Counted from the first letter of the stretch, positions 47,187-56,176 are shown. The stretch is DNA of 64,000 bases from Microbacterium sp. BR1 (GCF_002812725.1 NZ_NMUN01000004.1:372001-436000), one strand, 5' to 3'. Notes: generated by a model not told the origin, from the letters alone. Numbers and translations are program-made.

Positions 47187-48401
47187 ATGATCACCCCCAG
47201 GCGCGCCGCGCGCGCGAACGGACGCCTAGCAGTGGCCCTGCGGATCGTATCGGCGATTCTGACGGGTTCACTCGTCACGCTGGGCGTCGCATCCGCCTTC
47301 GTCGCCAGTCGCCTGGCTCGTCGGGTCGTGACGCCAGCGGCACGCGTCGCGGACACGCGAATCCTCTCGCTCGACACGGCGGCGCAGACGATCACCCTGT
47401 CGCGAACGGACGACACCTCTCTGCCCGGGCGGTACGGTCTGTTCACCTCGGGAACCGAGAGCTACCTCAAGCTGGGCACGGTTCTCGCGCAGTCCGACAC
47501 GGCGGTCACCCGCAAGCTGCTCACCCACATCGACGTGGACGCGAAGCTGGACGCCGAGGCCGCCTTCAGCGGGTGGTATTTCGATCGTCCCGAGCAGCTC
47601 CAGGTTCCGTTCACGAACGAGGTCATCGGCACGTCCATCGGACCGTGCCCGGCGTGGCTCTTCCCCGCGCCAGGCGATACGGACCGCTGGGTCATCCAGA
47701 TCCACGGACGCGGTTCGGCCCGGTCCGAGGCGCTCCGCGCGGTGCCGGTCTTCCGCGACCTCGGGTACACCTCGCTCGCGGTGTCGTACCGCAACGATGG
47801 AGAAGCGCCCCGCAGCAAGCAGGGCACCTACACGCTCGGGGCGACGGAGTGGCGGGATGTCGACGCCGCTGTGGCCTTCGCCCTCCGGCGGGGCGCGCGC
47901 GAGATCATCCTCATGGGATGGTCGATGGGCGGCCAGATCGCGCTGCAGCTCGATCTGAACTCGGCCCACCGCGAGAAGATCGTGGGGCTCATCCTCGAAT
48001 CGCCCGCGATCGACTGGCCGGAGGTCCTGCGCTACCAGGCCGGTCTGCTGCACGTGCCGAAGCCCGTGATCAGCTTCGCGATCAGCGCGCTCTCCTCCGA
48101 TTGGGGCGGACCCGTGCGCGGCCCCAGCGAGCGCATTCCGCTGGATCGTCTCGACATCGTCAGCAGGGCGGACGAGCTCAGGCATCCGATCCTCCTCCTG
48201 CACAGCGATGAGGACGGCTTCGTGCCGTCGGGCGGGTCTCACGCGCTCGCGCTCGCGCGACCGGACCTCGTCACCCTCGAGGTGTTCGATACGGCCCGTC
48301 ACACCAAGCTGTGGAACTACGACCAGGACAGGTGGACGCGCGCCATCACCGAGTGGGTCGAGGCTCTGGACGTCAGGTCCGCCGCAGGCGCAGGTAGCTG
48401 A
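47187..48401 (+). CDS. Alpha/beta hydrolase, membrane-anchored
   Basis: 404 residues. An N-terminal hydrophobic segment at about residues 16-42 (VALRIVSAILTGSLVTLGVASA) anchors the protein or serves as a signal. The hydrolase fold has the nucleophile elbow MGWSMGGQ and, further on, an acid residue in LHSDEDGFVP and a His in DTARHTKLWNYD. HGRGSARSE probably forms the oxyanion region. The substrate is not predictable. The last 29 nt overlap the reductase gene on the other strand. Confidence 0.82.
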   Translation: MITPRRAARANGRLAVALRIVSAILTGSLVTLGVASAFVASRLARRVVTPAARVADTRILSLDTAAQTITLSRTDDTSLPGRYGLFTSGTESYLKLGTVLAQSDTAVTRKLLTHIDVDAKLDAEAAFSGWYFDRPEQLQVPFTNEVIGTSIGPCPAWLFPAPGDTDRWVIQIHGRGSARSEALRAVPVFRDLGYTSLAVSYRNDGEAPRSKQGTYTLGATEWRDVDAAVAFALRRGAREIILMGWSMGGQIALQLDLNSAHREKIVGLILESPAIDWPEVLRYQAGLLHVPKPVISFAISALSSDWGGPVRGPSERIPLDRLDIVSRADELRHPILLLHSDEDGFVPSGGSHALALARPDLVTLEVFDTARHTKLWNYDQDRWTRAITEWVEALDVRSAAGAGS

Positions 48402-49143
48402 ACCCGGCGCCGTCCACGAGCATCCCGTGCACGGATGCCTGGGCACCGCTCTCGATGCGGAGGAACGGGCTCGGTGCCGGGCCGACGACGGGCGCCACGG
48501 TCACGCACAGTTCGTCGATCGCTCGCGCGTCGACGAAGCGCGACGCAAGCGTCGGTCCGCCCTCGCAGACGACCCGCTCGAGCCCGTGCGTGCCCAGGGC
48601 GTCCAGAATCGCGCTCGGATCGAGGTCGGCGTCGCCCGGTACCGCGATCACCTCGGCGTCGACGCCCTGCGCGTCACGTTCGGCCACGACCGCCGACTTC
48701 CGGCCCGCGGGGCAGACGAGCAGGATGCGTCCCGCGCGGCCATCCTCGGCACCGAGACGGTGCCCGTCCAGGCGTCCCGTCGTCGTCACGATGGCGAGCG
48801 CGGCGGTGCGCGGCGCGAGGTATCCCTCGGCGCGCACGGTGGACGCACCGACCAGGACGACGTCGGCGGCGCCCCGGATGATCCCGAGGATCGCGCGGTC
48901 GACAGGGCTGGTGAGGGTCTCGCTCGTCCCATCGGAGCCGACGGCCGACCCCGTGAGGCTCGTGATCATGTTCAGACGCACGCGGTTGGCGGGTTCGGGG
49001 GAGTAGACGGCCTCGAGCCACGCGCGGCCATCGGCGGTCGAGACATCCGCTTCCGCGAGCGTCCGAGGGACGAGCTCGGTGACCAGCGCGTTCTCGGATG
49101 GGGGCACGCCCTCGGGCATGTTCAGCGTCTCGGTCATGTTCAC
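48373..49143 (-). CDS. RibD-type pyrimidine reductase family protein
   Basis: 256 residues of the RibD C-terminal/dihydrofolate-reductase-like fold. VRLNMITSLTGSAVGSDGTSETLTS and RGAADVVLVGASTVRAEGY bind substrate and NADPH, and VCEGGPTLASRFV and LCVTVAPVVGP are typical of the C-terminal part. No deaminase domain is fused, so it is a stand-alone reductase of the kind found in Mycobacterium (Rv2671-like). GTG 49143 overlaps the SufE stop by four bases (GTGA); ATG 49137 is an alternative. Confidence 0.85.
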   Translation of the reverse strand: MNMTETLNMPEGVPPSENALVTELVPRTLAEADVSTADGRAWLEAVYSPEPANRVRLNMITSLTGSAVGSDGTSETLTSPVDRAILGIIRGAADVVLVGASTVRAEGYLAPRTAALAIVTTTGRLDGHRLGAEDGRAGRILLVCPAGRKSAVVAERDAQGVDAEVIAVPGDADLDPSAILDALGTHGLERVVCEGGPTLASRFVDARAIDELCVTVAPVVGPAPSPFLRIESGAQASVHGMLVDGAGFSYLRLRRT

Positions 49144-49580
49144 GCCGCGAGCTTCGCGCGGACCTGGCGCTTCGCGCGGATCAGCATGCCCGTCATCCCG
49201 GCGATGCGAAGCGGCGACACGGCCCGGGTCAGCCCGATGCTCTGGGGGTAGTCATCCGGAATCGCGAGCACCTGCTCGGGAGTGAGCCCCGAGATTCCCT
49301 GCACCAGGATGCTCGCGAAGCCGCGTGTCGTCGGGGCCTCCTGCGGCGCCGTCGCGTGCATGGCCACGAGTCCGTCGTCCTCGATGTCGAGAATGATGTA
49401 GACCGGCGACTGGCATTCGGCGACCCGCTCGGCGAGCTCGGGGTGCCCGTCGTACTTCTCGGGCACCGCCGGGAGCTCGTTCGAGAACTCCAGCAGCAGT
49501 TGGAGCCGCTCGGGTTCGGGCAGCCCGAGAAAGTCCTCGCGGATCTCGGCGAGGGTCTCGGGAAGGTTGTCGTCGCTCAC
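49140..49580 (-). CDS. SufE family protein
   Basis: 146 residues. Cys56 in RVAECQSPVYI is in the position of the SufE sulfur acceptor. DEVL-type acidic residues, PPEAPTTRGFA-like text (PQEAPTTRGFASIL) and RAVSPLRIAGMTGML complete the family pattern. SufE accepts persulfide sulfur from SufS for Fe-S assembly. It is encoded next to a sulfurtransferase (38 nt upstream), so sulfur could pass from that enzyme instead. GTG 49580 is the start. Confidence 0.9.
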   Translation of the reverse strand: MSDDNLPETLAEIREDFLGLPEPERLQLLLEFSNELPAVPEKYDGHPELAERVAECQSPVYIILDIEDDGLVAMHATAPQEAPTTRGFASILVQGISGLTPEQVLAIPDDYPQSIGLTRAVSPLRIAGMTGMLIRAKRQVRAKLAA

Positions 49581-49618
49581 CCCGAAAGTCTGCCACGGTG
49601 TGTGCCGTGGGCGGCCGG

Positions 49619-50524
49619 TCAGCGCCGCGCGGGAACCTCTCCGGGCTCGGCGCCGGTGGCGATCGGGACGCGCACCGCGCTGCCCCATTCGGTCCACGAA
49701 CCGTCGTAGTTGCGCACGTTCTCGAAGCCGAGCAGGTGCTTGAGGACGAACCACGTGTGACTCGACCGCTCGCCGATGCGGCAGTACGCGACGACCTCGT
49801 CGCCGGGCGTCAGACCGGCGCCGGCGAGGTAGACGTCCTCGAGTTCGGCGCGGGAGCGGAACGTGCCATCCTCTGCCACGGCCTTCGCCCACGGGACGCT
49901 CTGCGCCGACGGGATGTGTCCGGCGCGCAGCGCGCCCTCTTCGGGGTACGCGGGGGCCGAGGTGCGCTCACCCGAGTACTCCTCCGGCGAGCGGACGTCG
50001 ATGAGCGGGTTGCCGAGGTGCGCGAGGACATCGTCCTTGTAAGCGCGCAGCGTCGAGTCGTCGCGCTCGACGACCGGATAGTCGGTCGGCGTGATGGCAG
50101 GGGCATCCGTCGTCATGGGCCGGCCCTCGGCGATCCACCGATCGCGACCGCCGTCGAGCAGACGCACGTCTTCGTGGCCGAACAGCGAGAACACCCAGAG
50201 CGCGTAGGCGGCCCACCAGTTGTTCTTGTCGCCGTAGATCACGATCGTGTCGTCTCGGTTGATGCCCTTGCGGCTGAGCAGCTCGGCGAAACCGGCGCCA
50301 TCGAGGTAATCGCGCACCACCGGATCGTTCAGCTCGGTGTGCCAGTCGACTTTGACCGCTCCCGGGATGTGACCCGTTTCGTACAGGAGCACGTCTTCGT
50401 CCGACTCCACGACGACGAGTCCCGGCTGCCCGAGGCGGTGCTCGAGCCAGTCACCCGTCACGAGGCGTCCGGGGTTGGCGTACGCCTGGAACTTCGGGTT
50501 CGACGTGTCGGTCTCGGCAGTCAT
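49619..50524 (-). CDS. Thiosulfate/3-mercaptopyruvate sulfurtransferase
   Basis: 301 residues with two rhodanese domains. The active-site Cys248 lies in [14 protein letters not shown]. That loop (CRIGERS) is typical of thiosulfate sulfurtransferases of Actinobacteria (CysA/SseA type) rather than CGSGVT of mercaptopyruvate enzymes. The inactive N-terminal domain has [15 protein letters not shown]. It transfers sulfane sulfur to thiol acceptors. Co-directional with sufE 38 nt downstream. Confidence 0.92.
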   Translation of the reverse strand: MTAETDTSNPKFQAYANPGRLVTGDWLEHRLGQPGLVVVESDEDVLLYETGHIPGAVKVDWHTELNDPVVRDYLDGAGFAELLSRKGINRDDTIVIYGDKNNWWAAYALWVFSLFGHEDVRLLDGGRDRWIAEGRPMTTDAPAITPTDYPVVERDDSTLRAYKDDVLAHLGNPLIDVRSPEEYSGERTSAPAYPEEGALRAGHIPSAQSVPWAKAVAEDGTFRSRAELEDVYLAGAGLTPGDEVVAYCRIGERSSHTWFVLKHLLGFENVRNYDGSWTEWGSAVRVPIATGAEPGEVPARR

Positions 50525-50680
50525 CTCATGTCTCCTCTGTCTCGGGGACGGGCACCACTATCGTCGCGGGGCGGATGGCCGCCGCGGCGGGGATAGGGTG
50601 GAAACCGTCTCCAAGAACCCTAGATCGGCTGGCGGGGGCGTGGATGCTCCTCGTCGGTATGTGACACGACGCATGCTGCC

Positions 50681-51742
50681 GTGCCGCTTCTGACACACAC
50701 CAAGGACCGGATGTCTGCTTCGACCGCCACGGGCATCGTTCACCTGGCCGACCGCGAACCCGCGCTGACGGGCGCCGAGATGGTTTCGCACCTCGTCCCG
50801 CCGCCGCAGTTCGATCGGGCGACGTTCGAGACGTACCGCGTCGATCCGGACTATCCGTCGCAGCAAGAGGCCAAAGACACCCTCATCGCATTCTCGGGGC
50901 TGTCCGAAGCACCGAAGCGCGGGGGCCTGTTCTCGCGGGCGAAGAAGCTGCCCGAGGTCAAGCCCGGCGTCTATCTCGATGGCGGGTTCGGTGTCGGAAA
51001 GACGCACCTTCTCGCGGCGATCTATCACGGCATGCGCGCGCGGCGGAAGTACTTCGGGTCGTTCATCGAGTACACAGCACTCGTCGGGGCCATGGGCTAC
51101 AAGAACACGGTCGAGCTGTTCCGGGGTGCGGACCTGCTCTGCATCGACGAGTTCGAGCTGGACGACCCGGGTGACACCATGGTCATGACGCGGCTGCTCG
51201 GAGAGCTCGTGGCATCCGGCACCAAACTCGCCGCGACGAGCAACACCCCGCCCAATGCGCTCGGTGAGGGTCGGTTCGCGGCGCAGGACTTCCTGCGTGA
51301 GATCCACGCCATGGCCGCGAGCTTTCAGACGATCCGCATCGACGGCGTCGACTACCGTCAGCGCAAGCTCGACGGGCACGCCGAGGTGCTGGCCGATGCC
51401 GCGTACGAAGCGGCGATAGCGGATGCTTCGCGCAGCGGCGTGGTGTCGGATGACGACTTCGAGGCGCTGGTCGCGCATCTCGCTCGCGTGCACCCGTCGC
51501 GGTACATCCGCCTCATCGAGAACGTCGACGTCGTCGGCCTGCGAAACGTCGCGCCGCTCACCGATCAATCGGCCGCGCTGCGCTTCGTGGCTTTCATCGA
51601 CCGGGTGTACGACGCGCAGGTGCCGATCCGGGCCACGGGCGCCTCTCTCGACACGGTGTTCCCGGACGAAATGCTCGCCGGTGGGTACCGCAAGAAGTAT
51701 CTGAGGGCCGTTTCGCGCCTCATCGCCTCCACAGCGGCATAA
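50681..51742 (+). CDS. zapE: ZapE/AFG1-like ATPase
   Basis: 353 residues. Walker A is GGFGVGKTHLL with Lys107 and Walker B is LLCIDEFELDDPGD. The family-specific SNTPPNALGEGRFA block and YRQRKLDGHAE follow. ZapE is a cell-division-linked AAA-type ATPase in proteobacteria; actinobacterial relatives are less studied. The start is uncertain: GTG 50681 has no ribosome site, and ATG 50711 is an in-frame alternative that would shorten it by 10 residues. Confidence 0.88.
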   Translation: MPLLTHTKDRMSASTATGIVHLADREPALTGAEMVSHLVPPPQFDRATFETYRVDPDYPSQQEAKDTLIAFSGLSEAPKRGGLFSRAKKLPEVKPGVYLDGGFGVGKTHLLAAIYHGMRARRKYFGSFIEYTALVGAMGYKNTVELFRGADLLCIDEFELDDPGDTMVMTRLLGELVASGTKLAATSNTPPNALGEGRFAAQDFLREIHAMAASFQTIRIDGVDYRQRKLDGHAEVLADAAYEAAIADASRSGVVSDDDFEALVAHLARVHPSRYIRLIENVDVVGLRNVAPLTDQSAALRFVAFIDRVYDAQVPIRATGASLDTVFPDEMLAGGYRKKYLRAVSRLIASTAA

Positions 51743-51818
51743 AGACGGGCCCCTGGAGGGCGATTCACCGTTTTCTGGAAGATCTGCGAAACGCGATGTT
51801 TACCGGGGAGCGCGTTGC

Positions 51819-51834
51819 GTAACCTGCGCGAAAC
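51819..51834 (+). promoter_or_regulatory. GlnR box upstream of amt
   Basis: GTAAC-n6-GAAAC, a perfect match to the actinobacterial GlnR consensus, 90 nt before the amt ATG. A second GTAAC stands alone at 51853-51857. The rest of the gap shows no clear second pair. Confidence 0.7.
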
Positions 51835-51923
51835 ATCGATCCCACCGCGGCCGTAACCATCTCTGTCCAGACTGGGGACACCCGACGCTACAACTGCGTC
51901 CCTGCAGAGAGGTTCACTTCGAG

Positions 51924-53192
51924 ATGGATCAAGGCAACACCGCATTCATCCTCATAGCAGCGGCACTCGTCCTGCTGATGACGCCCGGACTTGCATTCTT
52001 CTATGGCGGTCTGGTCAAGGCCAAGAGCGTCATCAGCATGATGATGCTCAGCTTCGGCGCTATGGGACTTATTGGCGTGCTGTGGGTGGTCTACGGCTAC
52101 GCCGTGGCATTCCCCGGTGCAGAGGGCATCGTGGCCCCGTGGGCCATCGACTGGTCGGCTATCGGCCTCGACAGCCTCCTCGAGACGCCTGAGGGCGCCG
52201 CGTACCCGCCGCTGGCATTCGTCGCCTTCCAGGCCACGTTCGCCATCATCACGGTCGCACTCGTCTCCGGAGCCATCGCGGATCGCGCGAAGTTCGGAGC
52301 ATGGATGGTCTTCGCCGCAATCTGGGCGACGGTCGTCTACTTCCCGGTCGCGAGCTGGGTCTTCAACTTCGGCCTGGCCGACGATGGAAGCTTCGCTTAT
52401 GGCGGCTGGATCACCTACGGCATGCAGACCTGGTTCGGAGTCGGCGCGATCGACTTCGCCGGTGGAACTGCTGTCCACATCAACGCTGGTGCGGCGGCTC
52501 TGGCCCTCGCCCTGGTGCTCGGCAAGCGTGTCGGCTTCCAGAAGGGCGTTCACGTCCCCCACAACCCGCCGTTCGTCCTCCTGGGCGCGGGGCTGCTGTG
52601 GTTCGGATGGTTCGGCTTCAACGCCGGTTCGGAACTGGCCGCTGACGGAACCGCTGCGCTCGCGTTCGTCAACACGATCGCTGCTCCCGCCGCCGCATTG
52701 CTCGCGTGGCTGATCGTCGAGAAGATCAAGGACGGCAAGCCGACGTCGGTCGGTGCCGCCTCCGGTGCCGTCGCTGGTCTCGTCGCCATCACCCCCGCCT
52801 GCGCCGCGGTCGACCCGATCTGGGCAATCCTGCTCGGTGTCATCGCCGGTGCCGTCTGCGCCCTCGCGGTGGAGCTGAAGTACAAGCTCGGCTTCGACGA
52901 CTCGCTCGACGTCGTGGGTATCCACCTCGTCGGTGGTCTCATCGGAACGCTGTACATCGGCTTCTTCGCCACGAGCACGGGCCTGTTCTTCACGGGCGAT
53001 GCGACGCAGCTGCTGGTTCAGGCGATCGCCGCGTTCTCGGTCATGATCTACTCGTTCGTTCTCGCGTACATCATCGGCTTCGCGATCCAGAAGACCATGG
53101 GCTTCCGGATCAAGAACGAAGACGAGATCGCGGGCGTCGACACGATCGTTCACGGCGAAGAGGGCTACGTCCTCGCCGACACCAGGGCCTGA
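51924..53192 (+). CDS. amt: Ammonium transporter
   Basis: 422 residues with about 11 membrane segments. Family blocks are the N-terminal FFYGGLVKAKSVISMMM, the DFAGGTAVHINAGAAAL segment with the first pore His, and GIHLVGGLIGTL with the second pore His. It conducts ammonium across the membrane. The usual partners glnK and glnD do not follow; the next gene is a PemK-like protein. A GlnR box upstream predicts induction under nitrogen limitation, together with glnA. ATG 51924 has AGAGAGG about 12 nt upstream. Confidence 0.96.
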   Translation: MDQGNTAFILIAAALVLLMTPGLAFFYGGLVKAKSVISMMMLSFGAMGLIGVLWVVYGYAVAFPGAEGIVAPWAIDWSAIGLDSLLETPEGAAYPPLAFVAFQATFAIITVALVSGAIADRAKFGAWMVFAAIWATVVYFPVASWVFNFGLADDGSFAYGGWITYGMQTWFGVGAIDFAGGTAVHINAGAAALALALVLGKRVGFQKGVHVPHNPPFVLLGAGLLWFGWFGFNAGSELAADGTAALAFVNTIAAPAAALLAWLIVEKIKDGKPTSVGAASGAVAGLVAITPACAAVDPIWAILLGVIAGAVCALAVELKYKLGFDDSLDVVGIHLVGGLIGTLYIGFFATSTGLFFTGDATQLLVQAIAAFSVMIYSFVLAYIIGFAIQKTMGFRIKNEDEIAGVDTIVHGEEGYVLADTRA

Positions 53193-53269
53193 CATTCCGG
53201 TCTGACACAGCACGATTCGGAGGGGCGTCGCGAGCGATCGCGGCGCCCCTTCGGCGTGCCCGGTGTCGG

Positions 53270-53275
53270 TAGAGT
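53270..53275 (+). promoter_or_regulatory. Candidate -10 of leaderless PemK-like gene
   Basis: TAGAGT with 6 nt to the ATG at 53282. Confidence 0.5.
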
Positions 53276-53281
53276 TCCCGG

Positions 53282-53803
53282 ATGGCGGAGCGCAGAGGCA
53301 TCCTGGGCGCGCTGAGGCGTCTCTTTCACCGTCCGGCAGGGCGGAGTGGCTCGGGCCGCGTGGGGGCGCCAGACGCGATCCCCGGGAGCGCAGGAGCGTT
53401 CGCGACACGGGCAGTCGTGCCACCCCGCACGCTCGTGCTGGAATATGCGCCGGATTCGGATGGCGCGCCCGACGCGGGAGAGATCGTCTGGACCTGGGTG
53501 CCGTACGTCGAGAACGACGGGCGGGGCAAGGATCGGCCCGTGCTCGTCATCGCGCGGGCAGCGGGGGACTGGTTCTACGCGCTTCGGCTGACCGGCACAC
53601 CGCGCGACGGTGACGCGAGCTACTTGGCGCTGGGGCCGGGACCGTGGGATGCGCGCGGGCGACCGTCGTGGCTCGATCTGGGCAAGGTGTACGCGGTGCA
53701 CATGGACGGAATGCGGCGCGAGGCCGCGGCGCTCGATCGTGCGCGCTTCGCGAAGGTCGCGGGCGTCTTGCGCGTGCGTTACGGCTGGACGGTGCCGCAG
53801 TAG
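53282..53803 (+). CDS. Type II toxin PemK/MazF-like domain protein
   Basis: 173 residues. The N-terminal about 65 residues are Arg/Gly/Ala-rich and probably disordered. The PemK/MazF-like fold then begins GEIVWTWVPYVENDGRGKDRPVLVIAR and ends in YAVHMDGMRREAAALDRARFAKV. MazF/PemK proteins are sequence-specific endoribonucleases normally made with an antitoxin. No antitoxin gene precedes or follows, and homologues in Actinobacteria often occur alone. It may be a housekeeping domain protein rather than a toxin. It is transcribed towards the tRNA-Val gene on the other strand. Confidence 0.75.
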   Translation: MAERRGILGALRRLFHRPAGRSGSGRVGAPDAIPGSAGAFATRAVVPPRTLVLEYAPDSDGAPDAGEIVWTWVPYVENDGRGKDRPVLVIARAAGDWFYALRLTGTPRDGDASYLALGPGPWDARGRPSWLDLGKVYAVHMDGMRREAAALDRARFAKVAGVLRVRYGWTVPQ

Positions 53804-53836
53804 TTCGTCGGGTCTGGGCGTGCTGGCAAACGAAAG

Positions 53837-53859
53837 AGCCCCCGAGTTCATCGGGGGCT
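53837..53859 (-). terminator. Terminator downstream of tRNA-Val(CAC)
   Basis: 9-bp stem AGCCCCCGA/TCGGGGGCT with a 5-nt loop; on the minus strand it is followed by CTTTCGTTTG. It can also serve the PemK-like gene. Confidence 0.7.
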
Positions 53860-53864
53860 TGACG

Positions 53865-53937
53865 TGGGCGATGCCGGACTCGAACCGACGACCTCTTCCG
53901 TGTGAAGGAAGCGCGCTACCAACTGCGCCAATCGCCC
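53865..53937 (-). tRNA. tRNA-Val (CAC)
   Basis: Acceptor GGGCGAT/ATCGCCC with discriminator A. The anticodon stem CTTCC/GGAAG encloses TTCACAC, giving anticodon CAC. The T-loop is TTCGAGT. A TATCAT (53967-53962, minus strand) is a candidate -10. No CCA is encoded. Confidence 0.93.
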
Positions 53938-54026
53938 CAGGACTCTTGGGGCCGGTTCACGATGATACCGGATCGCGGTGCGCCCGACCGAACGTGCCGC
54001 CGCGACACGCGTGTAGCCGGTCTGGT

Positions 54027-54055
54027 TTGTCGAGGCGTCGACGATCAGCTAAAGT
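54027..54055 (+). promoter_or_regulatory. Promoter of the tRNA-Gly-Cys-Val cluster
   Basis: TTGTCG (54027-54032) and TAAAGT (54050-54055) are separated by 17 nt, about 30 nt before the first tRNA. Confidence 0.6.
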
Positions 54056-54085
54056 CATTGAGGCGCCCCGCACGATGGGGCCCAC

Positions 54086-54158
54086 GCGGATGTAGCGCAG
54101 TTGGTAGCGCACAACCTTGCCAAGGTTGGGGTCGCGAGTTCGAGTCTCGTCATCCGCT
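54086..54158 (+). tRNA. tRNA-Gly (GCC)
   Basis: Acceptor GCGGATG/CATCCGC, discriminator T. Anticodon stem CAACC/GGTTG around TTGCCAA gives anticodon GCC. T-loop TTCGAGT. Confidence 0.95.
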
Positions 54159-54222
54159 CGAGTGCAGTGTTCTGTCCCGGAGAAATCCAGGGGAGCGTAC
54201 GGCACGTGGGGTCAAACCACAC

Positions 54223-54293
54223 GGTGGCGTGGCCGAGCGGCTAGGCACCGGCCTGCAAAGCCGTTTACACGGGTTCGAATCCCGTCGCCACCT
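54223..54293 (+). tRNA. tRNA-Cys (GCA)
   Basis: Acceptor GGTGGCG/CGCCACC, discriminator T as usual for cysteine. Anticodon loop CTGCAAA gives GCA. 71 nt. Confidence 0.95.
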
Positions 54294-54328
54294 CCAAGCA
54301 CTCCATTCACAACTGAATCCCCTTGTGG

Positions 54329-54400
54329 GCGCGATTGGCGCAGCGGTAGCGCGCTTCCCTGACACGGAAGAGGTCACTGGTTCGATCCCAGTATCGCGCA
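54329..54400 (+). tRNA. tRNA-Val (GAC)
   Basis: Acceptor GCGCGAT/ATCGCGC, discriminator A. Anticodon stem CTTCC/GGAAG around CTGACAC gives GAC. Its body resembles the tRNA-Val(CAC) on the other strand. Confidence 0.95.
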
Positions 54401-54405
54401 CAGAG

Positions 54406-54430
54406 AAACCCCCGGAATTCCGGGGGTTTT
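54406..54430 (+). terminator. Terminator of the tRNA cluster
   Basis: Palindrome with arms AAACCCCCGGAA and TTCCGGGGGTTT followed by T, directly after tRNA-Val(GAC). The following 165 nt (54431-54595) show no gene. Confidence 0.85.
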
Positions 54431-54595
54431 CTGCATTCGGGGTGTTGCTTGTCCTCGAACTGTCACATGTCGCTCGATCCGTGGCGCGGATGAAGCCGTT
54501 CGCGACCGTTCGCTGGCGCGAGGCGAATCCCGAGCACGCGTGCGGACCGTGTCAAGGCCCCTGACTTTCGGTGCGGCTTCTGATCGGCTGACAAC

Positions 54596-54781
54596 ATGAC
54601 AGATCCGAACGAGCCCGAAATGACAGATCCGAACAAGCGCGAATCAGCACCCGAGCCGACCGCACCCCACCAAACGGACCCGGGGAACAGGGAAGCGACG
54701 GCGGAAACAACTGCGGACCCCATCGAGCAGGACGCGGAGCCGCGGGGAAGTTTTGGCGCGGTCCGACCCGATCTCGCCTGA
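54596..54781 (+). CDS. Possible small acidic protein with MTDPN repeat
   Basis: 61 codons. The peptide is hydrophilic, Glu/Pro/Thr-rich, without predicted fold. ATGACAGATCCGAAC occurs twice (54596-54610 and 54620-54634), 24 nt apart, encoding MTDPN twice, so the start may be either copy. No ribosome site is evident. It could be a real small disordered protein or chance; kept at low confidence. Confidence 0.35.
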   Translation: MTDPNEPEMTDPNKRESAPEPTAPHQTDPGNREATAETTADPIEQDAEPRGSFGAVRPDLA

Positions 54782-54813
54782 CCACCTCAGCTCGCCGGGC
54801 CGCGCCGTGATCG

Positions 54814-55974
54814 TCATCGGAGCGTCAACGGGATGACTGCCAGCCCCACGATCACGGGCGCGCCCACGAGGCCGAGCAGCACGTAGCGGCGCCAGGGAAC
54901 GTCCACGCCGAGTGCGTGCAGCCGCTGGTGCCAGAGCAGCGTCGCGAGTGAGGCCCAGGGAGTGATCAGGGGCCCCGCGTTCACTCCGATGAGCAGCGCG
55001 GCGAGACGAACGGGTGATCCGGCAGCTGACTCGAGGGCGAGATACGCGGGCAGGTTGTTGGTGACGTTGGCCCCCAGCATCCCGATGCCCGCGACCTGCC
55101 ATAACGAGAACAGATCGTCGCCCGTTCCCGTGAGCGCCGTGACGATCGCGCCCGACCCGAGGGCCTCGACGGAGCCGACCGTCAAGAACAGGCCCGACGC
55201 GAACACCACGAGCTGCCACGGAACGAGGCCGACGCGCAGCGTTCGCGGCGAGCGCCAGAGGAAGACGGCGCCGAGCACGACGGCTGCGCCTACCGCCGGA
55301 ACCCACGGCTCCAATCCCGAGACGAGCAGCGGAAGCAGAACCGCGACGACCATCCCGGCGGCGATGAGCAGTGACCGATCGTGCACGCGTGGCGGGGGAG
55401 CGGTGCCGTAGCGCCCAGCGAGCCCGCCGCGGAAGAAGAGCCCCAGCAGCACGACGGATGCCACGATCGCGACGAGCGCGGACGGCCCGAGCAGTGCCAC
55501 GAAGGCGGGGGTGCCGAGATCGCCGAGGCGATGCGCCGCGAGCAGGTTCGTGAGGTTCGAGACCGGCAGCACGAGCGACGCGGTGTTCGCCAGCCACACG
55601 GTCGTGAAGGCGAACGGCAAGGGGTCGAGGCGTCGCGCTCGAGCGACCGAGATCACGACCGGCGTCAGCAGGACCGCCGTCGTGTCGAGGGAGAGGAAGG
55701 CCGTCGCCGCTGCGGCGAGCGCGACGACGAGAAACCAGAGCGCCCAGGTTCTGCCCCGTCCGAGCCGCGCGAGGACGGATGCCGCGATGTCGAAGACGCC
55801 CGCAATCGACGCCAGCTCCGCAACGACTGTGACGGCCACGACGAACAGCAGGATCGGCCAGACACGGTCGAAGATCTCGAACGCGTCGCCCGCGGGCAGC
55901 ACCCCGGTGACGATCGCGAGGGCACCCGCCGCGAGCAGGACGGCGCCCATGATCGCGAGTTTCACATGGTCCAT
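54814..55974 (-). CDS. SLC13/ArsB-NhaD superfamily permease
   Basis: 386 residues with about ten hydrophobic segments. It has the repeated re-entrant pattern of the ion transporter superfamily: SLDTTAVLLTPVVIS and, later, GANVTNNLPAYLAL. These match ArsB and related SLC13 permeases. No arsR or arsC is nearby, so an arsenite role is unsupported; a dicarboxylate, sulfate or sodium/proton function is equally open. ATG 55974 begins MDHVKLAIMGAVLL; no strong ribosome site. Divergent from the next gene, with a 202-nt gap that shows no clear element. Confidence 0.8.
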   Translation of the reverse strand: MDHVKLAIMGAVLLAAGALAIVTGVLPAGDAFEIFDRVWPILLFVVAVTVVAELASIAGVFDIAASVLARLGRGRTWALWFLVVALAAAATAFLSLDTTAVLLTPVVISVARARRLDPLPFAFTTVWLANTASLVLPVSNLTNLLAAHRLGDLGTPAFVALLGPSALVAIVASVVLLGLFFRGGLAGRYGTAPPPRVHDRSLLIAAGMVVAVLLPLLVSGLEPWVPAVGAAVVLGAVFLWRSPRTLRVGLVPWQLVVFASGLFLTVGSVEALGSGAIVTALTGTGDDLFSLWQVAGIGMLGANVTNNLPAYLALESAAGSPVRLAALLIGVNAGPLITPWASLATLLWHQRLHALGVDVPWRRYVLLGLVGAPVIVGLAVIPLTLR

Positions 55975-56176
55975 CTTGCGGCCCCGAGATGTCACCCGAT
56001 GTTGGCGACCACGCGCCGTGTCGTGTCTCCCCCGCGCGCGGGCGGGCGATAGCTTGTGGTCGTTCACGCTCCCCGATCCACTGCACAACGCCGCGGATCG
56101 CGTGACACTCGCCACGTCGCCTCGGGACCCCGGCTGTCCCCCGAGGGTCAGACGTGGACCCGACGAGAGGATGACC

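Noticed and set aside
53282..53803. Toxin-antitoxin locus
   Set aside because: Only the PemK-like frame is credible; no antitoxin-like gene precedes or follows it.
54814..55974. Arsenite exporter (arsB)
   Set aside because: The fold fits, but no arsR, arsC or other arsenic gene is present, so the substrate is left open.
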